Positions 28,693-37,436 of a stretch of DNA of 64,000 nucleotides are shown here, piece by piece. This DNA comes from Nitratireductor arenosus (GTDB lineage Bacteria > Pseudomonadota > Alphaproteobacteria > Rhizobiales > Rhizobiaceae). The notes beneath the pieces are model-generated. The model did no database searches and was not told where the DNA came from. It saw nothing but the letters and a program-made list of their open reading frames with translations. The DNA lies in contig NZ_WPHG01000004.1 of assembly GCF_009742725.1 (NCBI RefSeq), positions 417,371 through 481,370 on the forward strand, read 5' to 3'. Each line of letters begins with the position of its first letter. Positions within the stretch are counted from its first letter, which is position 1. The position numbers were made by a program, and so were the translations under genes.

Positions 28693-28722
28693 TAATATGC
28701 AACGCATTTCATAATATGGAAA
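28693..28722. promoter_or_regulatory. Divergent promoter/operator of the aryl-CoA cluster
   Basis: The 84 bp between the hydroxylase and thioesterase genes are AT-rich and contain two direct copies of TAATATG(C/G)AA at 28693 and 28712, 19 bp apart, i.e. about two helical turns. The second copy sits within TTTCATAATATGGAAA. They are candidate binding sites for the IclR protein encoded in the cluster and could also contain -10 elements. Confidence 0.4.
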
Positions 28723-28726
28723 AAAC

Positions 28727-29152
28727 ATGCCCGACCCTGCCTTCACCGCCCGTTTCCAGATCAGCTTCGGCGACTGCGACCCCGCCGGCATCGTGTTTTA
28801 TCCGAATTTTTATCGCTGGTTTGACGCGACCTGCCACGCCTGGTTCCGCGCGGCCGCCGGCAGCCATGCGCGGCTATGCGAAAGGCTGGGCACGGTCGGC
28901 GTCGGCCTGGTCGATTCGGGCGCCAGTTTCCGCTCGCCGGCGACCGAGGGCGACGTACTCGACATGGCGCTTCATATCGAGGCGTGGAACCGAAAGACGC
29001 TGCGGCTCGGCTACCGCGGCACGGTCGGGGGGCGGCTGGTGGTAGAGGGCTTCGAGGTCCGCGCCGTCTTCGTTCACGCGGACGGTCGGATGCGAGCCGG
29101 TGAGACAGCGCCGCTGCGCGCCTTGCTTGAAGGAACCGGCGACAATGGCTGA
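28727..29152 (+). CDS. Hotdog-fold acyl-CoA thioesterase (4-hydroxybenzoyl-CoA thioesterase type)
   Basis: A 141-residue hotdog protein. The signature FGDCDPAGIVFYPNFYRWFD (about residues 12-31) contains the catalytic Asp of the 4-hydroxybenzoyl-CoA thioesterase class; FRSPATEGDVLDMALHIEAW and LVVEGFEVRAVFVHADGRM complete the fold. It should hydrolyse the aryl-CoA product of the divergent ligase/hydroxylase pair and release the free acid. It overlaps the IclR gene by 8 bp, so thioesterase and regulator share an mRNA. Confidence 0.88.
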   Translation: MPDPAFTARFQISFGDCDPAGIVFYPNFYRWFDATCHAWFRAAAGSHARLCERLGTVGVGLVDSGASFRSPATEGDVLDMALHIEAWNRKTLRLGYRGTVGGRLVVEGFEVRAVFVHADGRMRAGETAPLRALLEGTGDNG

Positions 29153-29942
29153 CAGGCCGGACGGCGCGGGCGGCATCCAATCGCTCGACCAAGCGCTCCG
29201 GGTGCTCGTCGCGCTGGCGCGGCATGATCGCGCGGCGAGCCTGTCCGAGCTTGCACGCGACTGCGGCATGCCGGCAAGCAAGGTGCACCGCTATCTCGCC
29301 TCCTTCCTCAATGCCGGCTTCGTGCGCCAGGCCGAACGCTCCGGCAAATACGATCTCGGCCCGGCGGCGATCGAGACCGGGCTGTCGGCGCTCAACCGGC
29401 ACGATTTCGTCAACCGCACCGCCGACGCCCTGCCCGGGCTGGCCGCGGAAACCGGCCTGACGGCGCTGTTGTGCGTGTGGGGAAATTTCGGTCCGACCGT
29501 GGTGCGCTGGGAGCGCGCGGCCTCGCTGGTAGCGGCTTCGCTCGGGCTGGGTACGGCACTGCCGCTTCTGACCTCGGCAACCGGCCGGGTTTTCCTGGCC
29601 TATCTGCCGGAAGCCGTCACCGCAGCCCTCAGGCGCGAGGAACTTGCCGAGGCGGCGGCGAGCGGACGCCCGCTTGGCGATATCGGACCGGACGAGGCCG
29701 GCGTGCGGACGCTGGCCGCAACAGTGCGCGCCGAGGGCCACGCGACGGTCGACGGCCGCTATATTCCAGGACTGATTGCGATGGCGGCGCCGATCCTCGA
29801 CTGGCAGGCCCAGGCGCAGGCCGTCGTCACGCTGATCGGCACCGACCCGCGCGCGATCGCCACGGACGCGCCGGCGCTGGCGCGGCTGAAGGCTTTCTGC
29901 GCAACCTTGTCGATCACCGGCGCAGACGGGGCGACCTCCTGA
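29145..29942 (+). CDS. IclR-family transcriptional regulator
   Basis: A 265-residue regulator. The winged helix is in residues 10-70 (IQSLDQALRVLVALARHDRA, SLSELARDCGMPASKVHRYL), then the effector-binding domain with FVNRTADALPGLAAETGL and the C-terminal GRYIPGLIAMAAPILDWQAQ. IclR proteins of this branch often sense aromatic acids or their CoA esters. The ATG at 29145 lies within the thioesterase end; an upstream in-frame ATG (29100) would add unrelated residues. It most probably controls the divergent cluster. Confidence 0.9.
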   Translation: MADRPDGAGGIQSLDQALRVLVALARHDRAASLSELARDCGMPASKVHRYLASFLNAGFVRQAERSGKYDLGPAAIETGLSALNRHDFVNRTADALPGLAAETGLTALLCVWGNFGPTVVRWERAASLVAASLGLGTALPLLTSATGRVFLAYLPEAVTAALRREELAEAAASGRPLGDIGPDEAGVRTLAATVRAEGHATVDGRYIPGLIAMAAPILDWQAQAQAVVTLIGTDPRAIATDAPALARLKAFCATLSITGADGATS

Positions 29943-29988
29943 CGGGACGAGAGGTCCACACCACAATAACGACGTGACAAAACATACC

Positions 29989-30019
29989 GAAAACCGCCGG
30001 CGCAAGGCCGGCGGTTTTC
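29989..30019 (+). terminator. Terminator of the thioesterase-IclR mRNA
   Basis: A 12-bp perfect stem AAAACCGCCGGC / GCCGGCGGTTTT with a 5-nt loop, 47 bp after the IclR stop, ending in TTTT. The A run before it could make it bidirectional. Confidence 0.75.
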
Positions 30020-30140
30020 ATAAGCAGCGCGCATCGCGCTTAAAGAACGAATCAGGGCAAAGCTCGAACGCCTTGATTGACCTGGATTTTCGCCAGGCTT
30101 TCCCAAGGCCTGCCCGCAAAGCCGGGTGAGGCCTGAGCAG

Positions 30141-31379
30141 CTAGAAATCGAGCGCGACGTCCTTGTCGCCCTCGCGCAGCCGCGTCGGCAGGCCGATGCG
30201 GTTCAACAGGCCGAGGAAAGGCTGCGGCGGCAGTTCCTCCACATTGACCATTTTGTGCACGTCCCAGGTGCCGTCGGCGATCAGCATGGCGGCGGCGACC
30301 GGCGGGACGCCGGCGGTATAGGAAATCGCCTGGCTGCCGACCTCCTCGTAGCATGCCTTGTGGTCGCAGATATTGTAGATAAAGACCTCACGCGGCTTGC
30401 CGTCCTTCTCGCCCTTGACGAGATCGCCAATGCAGGTGTTGCCGGTGTAGTGCGGCGCCAACGAGGCCGGATCCGGCAGCACCGCCTTGACCACCTTGAG
30501 CGGCACCACCTCGAGCCCCTCGGCGGTCGTCACCGGCTGTTCCGACAACAGGCCGAGATTCTTCAGCACGGTGAAGACGGTGATGTAGCGTTCGCCGAAC
30601 CCCATCCAGAAACGTACATCCGGCACTTTGAGGTTCTGCGACAGGGAATGGATCTCGTCATGGCCGGTCATGAAGGTCTGGCTTTCGCCGACGACCGGCA
30701 GGTCCCAGACCTTGCGAACCTCGAACATCTGGTTGGACGTCCATTTGCTGTCCTGCCACGACCAGACCTGTCCGGTAAACTCGCGGAAATTGATCTCGGG
30801 ATCGAAATTGGTCGAGAACCAGCGATTATGGCTGCCGGCATTGACGTCGATGATGTCGATGGAATCGATCCGGTCGAAATAGTCGTTGTTGGCCAGCGCT
30901 GCATAGGCGTTGACAACGCCCGGGTCGAAACCGACGCCGAGCACGGCGGTCACGCCCTTGTCCTCGCACTCCTTGCGCCGCTTCCATTCGTAATTGGCAT
31001 ACCAGGGCGGCGTCTCGCAGACCTTGGCGGGGTCCTCGTGGATCGCCGTATCGAGATAGGCCACGCCGGTCTCCAGACAGGCCGACATCACCGACATGTT
31101 GACGAAGGCGGAGCCGACATTGATGACGATCCGGGCGCCGGTGCGCTCGATCAACGCCCTGGTGGCGGCGACATCGAGCGCGTCGAGCGCATGCGCCTCT
31201 AGCACGCCGTCCTGCTTGAGGCTGCCCTTTTCGCGCACGCTATCGACGATAGCCTGGCATTTTTCCACCGTGCGCGAGGCGATGTGGATATCACCGAGCA
31301 CGTCGTTGTTTTGGGCACATTTATGAGCCACCACCTGGGCGACGCCGCCGGCGCCGACGATCAAGACATTGTTTTTCAT
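30141..31379 (-). CDS. Carboxy(nor)spermidine dehydrogenase (saccharopine dehydrogenase-like)
   Basis: A 412-residue NAD(P)H enzyme of the LYS9/saccharopine dehydrogenase superfamily. The Rossmann motif is VLIVGAGGVAQVVAHKCAQN (residues 5-24); then DIHIASRTVEKCQAIVDSV, the VINVGSAFVNMSVMSACLE loop and GVGFDPGVVNAYAALA. It reductively joins putrescine and aspartate semialdehyde to carboxyspermidine. The gene follows the decarboxylase by 65 bp, the usual pair for this spermidine route in alphaproteobacteria, which replaces S-adenosylmethionine decarboxylase. Confidence 0.92.
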   Translation of the reverse strand: MKNNVLIVGAGGVAQVVAHKCAQNNDVLGDIHIASRTVEKCQAIVDSVREKGSLKQDGVLEAHALDALDVAATRALIERTGARIVINVGSAFVNMSVMSACLETGVAYLDTAIHEDPAKVCETPPWYANYEWKRRKECEDKGVTAVLGVGFDPGVVNAYAALANNDYFDRIDSIDIIDVNAGSHNRWFSTNFDPEINFREFTGQVWSWQDSKWTSNQMFEVRKVWDLPVVGESQTFMTGHDEIHSLSQNLKVPDVRFWMGFGERYITVFTVLKNLGLLSEQPVTTAEGLEVVPLKVVKAVLPDPASLAPHYTGNTCIGDLVKGEKDGKPREVFIYNICDHKACYEEVGSQAISYTAGVPPVAAAMLIADGTWDVHKMVNVEELPPQPFLGLLNRIGLPTRLREGDKDVALDF

Positions 31380-31444
31380 CCTGATTCGTTCAACTCCATA
31401 GTTGGAAACAATCGTGATCCGGCGCCGGGGCGCCGGCGTGTCGG

Positions 31445-32542
31445 CTAAGACAGGCTCGTCACATAGTCATCGAACGAAAACGTCCTGATGACATCGACGC
31501 TGCCGTCGAGCTGGCGCACGGCGATGGCGGGCATGTTCACGCCATTGAACCAGTTCTTCTTGACCATGGTGTAGCCGGCGGCGTCCTGGATCGAAATCCG
31601 GTCGCCGATGGACAGTTCCTTCTCGAAGCGGAATTCGCCGAAAATATCGCCGGCTAGGCAGGACTTTCCGCAGATCATGTAGCTGTGCGGGCCGGCATCG
31701 GGGCGGATCGTAGCGCGCTCGCGATAGATCAAAAGGTCGAGCATGTGCGCCTCGATCGAGGAATCCACGATCGCCAGATGCTTGCCGTTGAACAGCGTGT
31801 CCAGCACGGAAACCTCGAGCGTGGTCGAGTTCGTCACCGCCGCCTCGCCCGGCTCCAGATAGACCTGGACCCCGAAGCGGTCGGCAAACGCCGACAGGCG
31901 GTCGCAGAATGCGTCGAGCGGATAGTCCTCGCCGGTGAAATGGATGCCGCCGCCGAGACTGACCCAGTCGACATGGCCGAGCAGATCGCCGAAACGGCTT
32001 TCGATCTCGCCCAGCATGCGGTCGAACAGCGCAAAGTCGGCGTTCTCGCAATTATTATGGATCATGAAGCCGGAGATGCGGTCGAGCACGCCGGCTATCC
32101 GGTCGGCGTCCCATTCGCCGAGCCGGCTGAACGGCCGCGCCGGATCGGCGAGATCGAATCCGGAACTGCTGATACCCGGATTGAGGCGCAGGCCGCGCAC
32201 GATGCCGGCGGCGGCCGCCTCGAACCGATCGAGCTGGCCGATCGAATTGAAAATGATCTTGTCGGCATAGCCGACCACGGCGTCGATCTCGTGATCGGCA
32301 TAAGCGACCGAATAGGCGTGGGTCTCGCCACCGAATTTCTCGCGGCCGAGCCCGACCTCGTAGAGCGACGACGAGGTCGTTCCATCCATGTAATCGCGCA
32401 TCAGGTCGAACACCGACCAGGTGGCAAAGCATTTCAGGGCCAGCAGCGCCTTCGCGCCCGAACGCTCGCGCACATGGGCGATCTTTTCCAGGTTGCCCAA
32501 GAGCTTCGGCTTGTCGATCAGATAATACGGCGTCTGGTTCAT
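31445..32542 (-). CDS. nspC: Carboxy(nor)spermidine decarboxylase
   Basis: A 365-residue PLP-dependent group IV (alanine-racemase fold) decarboxylase. The PLP lysine is Lys37 in ALLALKCFATWSVFDL; HNNCENADFALFDRM, SLGGGIHFTGEDYPLDAF, VYLEPGEAAV and the C-terminal CGKSCLAGDIFGEF with the catalytic Cys are conserved. It makes spermidine from carboxyspermidine. Co-oriented with the dehydrogenase gene, which follows it. Confidence 0.94.
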   Translation of the reverse strand: MNQTPYYLIDKPKLLGNLEKIAHVRERSGAKALLALKCFATWSVFDLMRDYMDGTTSSSLYEVGLGREKFGGETHAYSVAYADHEIDAVVGYADKIIFNSIGQLDRFEAAAAGIVRGLRLNPGISSSGFDLADPARPFSRLGEWDADRIAGVLDRISGFMIHNNCENADFALFDRMLGEIESRFGDLLGHVDWVSLGGGIHFTGEDYPLDAFCDRLSAFADRFGVQVYLEPGEAAVTNSTTLEVSVLDTLFNGKHLAIVDSSIEAHMLDLLIYRERATIRPDAGPHSYMICGKSCLAGDIFGEFRFEKELSIGDRISIQDAAGYTMVKKNWFNGVNMPAIAVRQLDGSVDVIRTFSFDDYVTSLS

Positions 32543-32682
32543 CGGCCCCGGTGGTCGCCTCGCAAGATTACCCGCTATTGGTTCGGAAATTCACACCGGG
32601 CCGGACGGCGACGCGCGTCCGGAGCTTCGGCCTGCCGGCCTTACTAGCCGAGACCGGCCATTGCCCGCAACGCCCCGCCGCG

Positions 32683-32713
32683 AAAAAGACGCCACGCTCG
32701 GGGCGGCGTTTTG
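32683..32713 (-). terminator. Possible terminator of parC
   Basis: On the minus strand ACGCC and GGCGT arms enclose a GC-rich loop and are followed by CTTTTT, about 75 bp past the parC stop. The stem is short. The remaining 32543-32786 shows no gene. Confidence 0.4.
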
Positions 32714-32786
32714 CTGCACCGTGGCCGTCTCGTTCGGCGGCGTACCGGCGGATACGCGCAGACGGGTTGACGCCGGCGCGCCGCGT

Positions 32787-35045
32787 TCAGCCGAACTTGC
32801 CGGTGCGCGGAAAGCCTTTTGGCGCCATGCGGCCTGCAGAGGCGCGTGCGCCGATCCATTCGGCCAGCTCCTCTCGGCTACGGGTGAAAGTGCGGTCGGC
32901 CGAATCCTTCCAAGACAGGCCCTCGGCCATGGCGAAGGTCTTGACGTCGGCGATACCGCCATCCTTGTATTTTTGCAGGCGCACGCCCTTGCCACGGGTG
33001 AGTTCGGGCACGTCGGCCAGCGCGAACACCAGCAGCTTACGGTTTTCCCCGACGACGGCGACATGGTCGCCGGAGACGGGCATGCACAGCTTGGCCTCGT
33101 CCGGCGGCTTGACGTTCATGACCTGCCTGCCCTTGCGGGTGTTGGCCACGACTTCGGCCTCCGGCACCACGAAACCGTTGCCGGCCCAGGATGCCAAAAG
33201 CAGTTTGCGCGCGGGATCGTGGGCAAAGGCGGTGACGATCGCCTGGTCGTTGTCCATATCGACGATGATGCGCACGGGCTCGCCATGGCCGCGCCCGCCC
33301 GGCAGCCGGTCGGCGCCGATAGTGTAGAACTTGCCGCCTGTGGTGAAGATCAGCACCTTGTCGGTGGTCTGGGCGTGGAAGGCGAGCTTGAGCTTATCGC
33401 CTTCCTTGAAGGACAGGCTGGACAGGTCCGACAAATGGCCTTTCATCGCCCGAAGCCAACCCTTCTCCGACACCACGACCGTAACCGGCTCCTTCTCGAT
33501 CATCGCCTGATGGATGTCGGACAGGTCGTGATCGGGAGCCTCCGAGAAGGTGGTGCGTCGCTTGCCGAGATCGGGGTTCTTTTCCGGTCCGAACTTTTCC
33601 CGGATCTCGCCGATTTCCCAGGCCACCGTGCGCCATTGCTTGGCCTCCGACGCAAGCAGCGCCTCGATCTTCGTCTTTTCGTCTGTGAGCTGGTCGAACT
33701 CCTTGCGGATCTCGAATTCCTCGAGCTTGCGCAGGGCGCGCAGGCGCATGTTCAAGATCGCCTCGGCCTGGGTGTCGGTGAGGTCCCAGCGCGCCATCAT
33801 CGTTTTTTTCGGCTCATCCTCCTCGCGGATGATGCGGATCACCTCGTCGATGTTGAGATAGGCAATCAGATAGCCGGCCAAAATCTCCAGCCGCCGCTCG
33901 ATCTCGCCGAGCCGGTGGCGCGAGCGGCGGACCAGCACCTCCTTGCGGTGGTCCAGCCATTCCCTGAGCACGCCGCCGAGCGACAGGACGTTGGGCACCC
34001 GTCCGCGCGTCAAAACGTTCATGTTGAGCGAGAAGCGGCTTTCGAACTCGGACAGCTTGAACAGCGATTCCATCAGCAGCGCGGGATCGACAGCACGGCT
34101 CTTGGGCACCAGGACGACGCGAATATCCTCGGCGCTTTCGTCACGGATGTCCTCAAGCAGGGGAAGTTTGCGGGCCAAGAGCAGTTCGGCGGTCTTTTCG
34201 ATCAGCCGCGACTTTTGCACGCCGAACGGGATTTCCGTCACGACGGCAATCCAGGTGCCGCGCCCCTGATCCTCCTGATGCCAGCGCGAGCGCACGCGAA
34301 ACGAGCCGCGGCCGGTCTCGTAGGCGTCGAGGATCGAGGCCCGGTCGTCGACGATGATGCCGCCGGTCGGGAAATCCGGCCCCTCGACGAATTTGAGCAG
34401 GTCGGCGACGCTCGCCCCGGGATTGTCGATCAGGTGCAAGGCGGCGTCGCAGATCTCGGCCGCATTATGTGAGGGGATCGACGTTGCCATACCGACGGCG
34501 ATCCCGGAGGATCCGTTGGCGAGCAGGTTCGGGAAAGCTCCGGGCAGGACAGCGGGTTCCTCGTCCTCCTCGTTGTAGGTGGGCCGGAAGTCGACCGCGT
34601 CCTCGGTGATGCCTTCCAGGAGCAGCGGAGACACCTCGGTCATGCGCGCCTCGGTGTAGCGCATGGCCGCGGCGCTATCGCCGTCAATATTGCCGAAATT
34701 GCCCTGCCCGTCGATCAGCGGGTAACGCATGGAAAAGGGCTGGGCCAGACGCACCAGCGCATCGTAGATCGCCTGGTCGCCATGCGGGTGGAACTTGCCC
34801 ATCACCTCGCCAACGATACGGGCGCATTTGGCGAAACCCTGCTCGGGATTGAGCCGCAGCAGCCGCATCGTATGCATGATCCGGCGATGGACAGGTTTCA
34901 GCCCATCGCGCACATCCGGCAGAGCGCGATGCATGATGGTGGACAACGCATAGGCGAGGTAGCGTTCCTCAAGTGCGTTCTTGAGGTCGACGGGCTCGAT
35001 CGCGTCACCGCCATCGCCACCGGGCGGAATCAGGCTTTTTCCCAT
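32787..35045 (-). CDS. parC: DNA topoisomerase IV subunit A
   Basis: A 752-residue type IIA topoisomerase subunit that decatenates daughter chromosomes together with ParE. The conserved core includes [39 protein letters not shown] and the catalytic Tyr130 in [11 protein letters not shown]. At the position equivalent to E. coli ParC Ser80, the main quinolone contact, Gln91 is present. The C-terminal domain has beta-pinwheel repeats such as [18 protein letters not shown]. Normal length for alphaproteobacteria. Confidence 0.97.
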   Translation of the reverse strand: MGKSLIPPGGDGGDAIEPVDLKNALEERYLAYALSTIMHRALPDVRDGLKPVHRRIMHTMRLLRLNPEQGFAKCARIVGEVMGKFHPHGDQAIYDALVRLAQPFSMRYPLIDGQGNFGNIDGDSAAAMRYTEARMTEVSPLLLEGITEDAVDFRPTYNEEDEEPAVLPGAFPNLLANGSSGIAVGMATSIPSHNAAEICDAALHLIDNPGASVADLLKFVEGPDFPTGGIIVDDRASILDAYETGRGSFRVRSRWHQEDQGRGTWIAVVTEIPFGVQKSRLIEKTAELLLARKLPLLEDIRDESAEDIRVVLVPKSRAVDPALLMESLFKLSEFESRFSLNMNVLTRGRVPNVLSLGGVLREWLDHRKEVLVRRSRHRLGEIERRLEILAGYLIAYLNIDEVIRIIREEDEPKKTMMARWDLTDTQAEAILNMRLRALRKLEEFEIRKEFDQLTDEKTKIEALLASEAKQWRTVAWEIGEIREKFGPEKNPDLGKRRTTFSEAPDHDLSDIHQAMIEKEPVTVVVSEKGWLRAMKGHLSDLSSLSFKEGDKLKLAFHAQTTDKVLIFTTGGKFYTIGADRLPGGRGHGEPVRIIVDMDNDQAIVTAFAHDPARKLLLASWAGNGFVVPEAEVVANTRKGRQVMNVKPPDEAKLCMPVSGDHVAVVGENRKLLVFALADVPELTRGKGVRLQKYKDGGIADVKTFAMAEGLSWKDSADRTFTRSREELAEWIGARASAGRMAPKGFPRTGKFG

Positions 35046-35306
35046 GTTTTCCGGTTAATGGAGTAGGTTTCGCCGGGCAAGTGGGCGCGCACCAGAACGG
35101 CTTTGTGCCCCCAGCTTTCCCGGTATATAAGCACTTCCCGATCCATTTGCGAATTCTGTGCCGGCCTATGGCCGCGTCATCGAATATCCGCCAATGTGGG
35201 CAAATTCACTGAAAATGCGGCGTTTTCCGCGTTTCGACATTATCCCGTCCATTTGTTCGCCGTAGACTGGGCAAAGGGACTTAGAGCCAACTCAGGGAAC
35301 ACACCC

Positions 35307-36494
35307 ATGTCTTACCCACGCCTTCGCCCCCACGCTTATCTCTGTGCCGGACTGATGGCAGTCTTTGTGCCGCATGTCGCCCTGGCCGCCGATGCCGACG
35401 AGGTGGCCGCGCGCCTCAAAGCGCTGATGGAAAAACAGGGCATGGAAGCATCTTGGTCCGGCATAGCGGGCGACGGCTCGCGGATGACGATGGAGGGTGT
35501 CACGGTCAAGCCGGCCGGCGAAGACGAAGCCGTTGCGCTCGGCGATATCGAGCTTTCCGATATCCGCGAGGATGGCGACACGATCATCGTCGGCACATTG
35601 GCGATGCCCTCCTACACCTTCTCCAACGAAGGCGTGAACGTGGCGATCGACGGCATCAGCGTCACCGGCCTCGAATTGGCGGCTGACGGCGACGACAGCG
35701 TCGCGGCGTTGGTCGGCTATTATGAAAGCGCCGACATGGACTTTCTGCGCGTGACCAGGGAGGGCCGGTCGCTGTTCACGCTCGAGCAGCTTCACGTCGA
35801 GATGTCGCCGCTGAGCGACGACGCGCCGCTGGAATTCAGCGGCGCGGCGGAGAAGTTCACCGCCGACCTGACCACCATCGAAGACGCGCAGACCAAAGCT
35901 GTCATTCAGGCGCTCGGTTACGAGACCATCAACGGCTATCTGGAATTGTCCGGTTCGTGGTCGCCCACCGACGGGCGCATGGTGCTCGACCAGTACGATA
36001 TTTCCGTGGATCAGGCCGGCACGATCGGGATGACCTTCGACATCGGTGGTTACACGACGGAATTCATACAGGCGCTGCGCGACATCCAGGCCAAGATGGG
36101 AGAAACCGAAGGCCAGGACCAGTCGGCCCAGGGCATGGCCATGCTGGGCCTGATGCAGCAACTGACGCTCAACGGCGCCACTTTGCGCTTCGACGACGAC
36201 ACACTGACCCAAAAGGCTCTGGAATTCGTCGCCGCCCAGCAGGGCGCCAAGCCGGCCGCCATTGTCAACCAGGCAAAGGCGATCCTGCCCTTCGCCATGG
36301 CGCAGCTCAACAATCCCGAACTGACGGCGGCGGTGAGCGCGGCGGTGGGTAAGTTCCTCGACGATCCGCAAAGCCTCGAAATCCGGGTGGCGCCGGAAAC
36401 CCCGCTGCCCTTCGCCATGGTCGCGGCCGGCGCGATGACCGCGCCCCAGGCCCTGCCTCAGCAGCTCGGCATGAAAATCACCGCCAACGAATAG
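35307..36494 (+). CDS. Secreted protein of unknown function
   Basis: A 395-residue protein with a Sec signal MSYPRLRPHAYLCAGLMAVF ending at VALAADADE (cleavage near residue 28). The rest is acidic and beta-rich, with repeated patterns such as VALGDIELSDIREDGDTIIV, VNVAIDGISVTGLELAADGD and MVLDQYDISVDQAGTIGMTF, suggesting stacked strands, and a helical stretch ALRDIQAKMGETEGQDQSAQ. No family is recognised; distant resemblance to AsmA/DUF945-like periplasmic proteins is speculative. Start chosen at the ATG before the signal with CAGGGAA upstream. Monocistronic, divergent from parC over about 260 bp. Confidence 0.75.
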   Translation: MSYPRLRPHAYLCAGLMAVFVPHVALAADADEVAARLKALMEKQGMEASWSGIAGDGSRMTMEGVTVKPAGEDEAVALGDIELSDIREDGDTIIVGTLAMPSYTFSNEGVNVAIDGISVTGLELAADGDDSVAALVGYYESADMDFLRVTREGRSLFTLEQLHVEMSPLSDDAPLEFSGAAEKFTADLTTIEDAQTKAVIQALGYETINGYLELSGSWSPTDGRMVLDQYDISVDQAGTIGMTFDIGGYTTEFIQALRDIQAKMGETEGQDQSAQGMAMLGLMQQLTLNGATLRFDDDTLTQKALEFVAAQQGAKPAAIVNQAKAILPFAMAQLNNPELTAAVSAAVGKFLDDPQSLEIRVAPETPLPFAMVAAGAMTAPQALPQQLGMKITANE

Positions 36495-36520
36495 GGGCGG
36501 TTGGCGAAGCGCAATCGGCG

Positions 36521-36546
36521 ACGGCCCGGTGCATGCGCCGGGCCGT
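36521..36546 (+). terminator. Possible terminator of the secreted-protein gene
   Basis: A 9-bp perfect stem ACGGCCCGG / CCGGGCCGT with an 8-nt loop, 27 bp after the stop. Only a short T-poor tail follows, so termination may be weak or factor-aided. Confidence 0.45.
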
Positions 36547-36607
36547 TGTCGGTCGTGCCCGCTGTTTGGCGCACTACGCTTGGCCGGCGCTCATGCCGCA
36601 CCTAAGG

Positions 36608-36907
36608 TCAAGTGCCATGCCTGTAAAGATGGACGGGTTTCTGCGGCGCGCGTTTGATGACGCCCTTCGCCTCGAGATCGAGCTGGACGGCCTTCAACCA
36701 CCACCCCGCCGTCTTGCCCTGCGGAAACAAATCGTCCGGAAGCAGCGGCACAAGCGCCTCTTTCGCGGCGGCTACGGTCAGACCGGGCGCCTTGCTCGGC
36801 AGGACGGCGAGCAGTGCCTCGCGCATTGCAGAATATTTCGCTCGATCAACCCGCTCGGATCGTCCGGGTATGTTGACGTTCTCGATTTCGATCTTGTCGT
36901 CAGGCAT
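36608..36907 (-). CDS. Small DUF6958-like protein
   Basis: A 99-residue acidic/basic protein: IEIENVNIPGRSERVDRAKY, MREALLAVLPSKAPGLTVAA, LVPLLPDDLFPQGKTAGWWL and VQLDLEAKGVIKRAPQKPVH. The pattern resembles the uncharacterised family labelled DUF6958 (from memory). It looks like a small helix-turn-helix-like fold (last helices ahead of VIKRAPQKPVHLYR resemble a winged-helix end), but this is only an impression. The ATG at 36905-36907 overlaps the GFA-like gene by 8 bp, so it is third in the TetR operon. Confidence 0.7.
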   Translation of the reverse strand: MPDDKIEIENVNIPGRSERVDRAKYSAMREALLAVLPSKAPGLTVAAAKEALVPLLPDDLFPQGKTAGWWLKAVQLDLEAKGVIKRAPQKPVHLYRHGT

Positions 36908-37436
36908 CGACCTTCCCCGCAATATCAATCTTCGGATTCCGGAACCCCATCCCGATCCACGCCCCCAGGAGCTTCGCGTAGAAGGACAGTGTATGGCTCT
37001 TAAGATTGGGCACGTCGTCCGGCACGTCAGCAGCATCCGGCAGGTCGCCCACCATCGTTCGCATTTCGGCTTTTGGCCGCGTCTCCTCCGGCCACAGGTG
37101 CAGGTAGACGCTCAGCCAATGCGCGCCTTTCAGTTCCAGGAAGACCGGCGTGTTGCAGCAGGTCGCGATGACGCGGCGCGAACCCGCACCGGCCGACAGC
37201 CGGAATTCAGCCAGATGCCCGGCACCCGCCAGGATGCGGACACGATCCTTGCGGTATTCCGCAGAAGGCGTCGCACCATATCGGGTAAGGATATTGCTCG
37301 CGCCCGGGAGCTTTGCGAGACGATCCGCCGCGGCCCTGCAGCTGTTGCACAGGCATTCGGAGACGAGGATCGGCGCTCCTAGCACCTCCAGCCGCGTTTG
37401 TCCGCAGGCACAGCCGATCCGTGTGGTTTTGCTCAT
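36900..37436 (-). CDS. GFA-like (DUF6151-type) zinc-binding protein
   Basis: A 178-residue protein with cysteines in the GFA arrangement: GCACGQTRLEV (residues 8-18), VSECLCNSCRAAADRL (about 25-40) and ATCCNTPVFLEL (about 90-101). The family includes proteins related to glutathione-dependent formaldehyde-activating enzyme; many bind Zn without proven activity. The C-terminal half (LPDAADVPDDVPNLKSHTLS) is typical of the DUF6151 branch. It overlaps the TetR stop by 4 bp and the next gene by 8 bp, forming a tight operon under TetR control. Confidence 0.75.
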   Translation of the reverse strand: MSKTTRIGCACGQTRLEVLGAPILVSECLCNSCRAAADRLAKLPGASNILTRYGATPSAEYRKDRVRILAGAGHLAEFRLSAGAGSRRVIATCCNTPVFLELKGAHWLSVYLHLWPEETRPKAEMRTMVGDLPDAADVPDDVPNLKSHTLSFYAKLLGAWIGMGFRNPKIDIAGKVDA

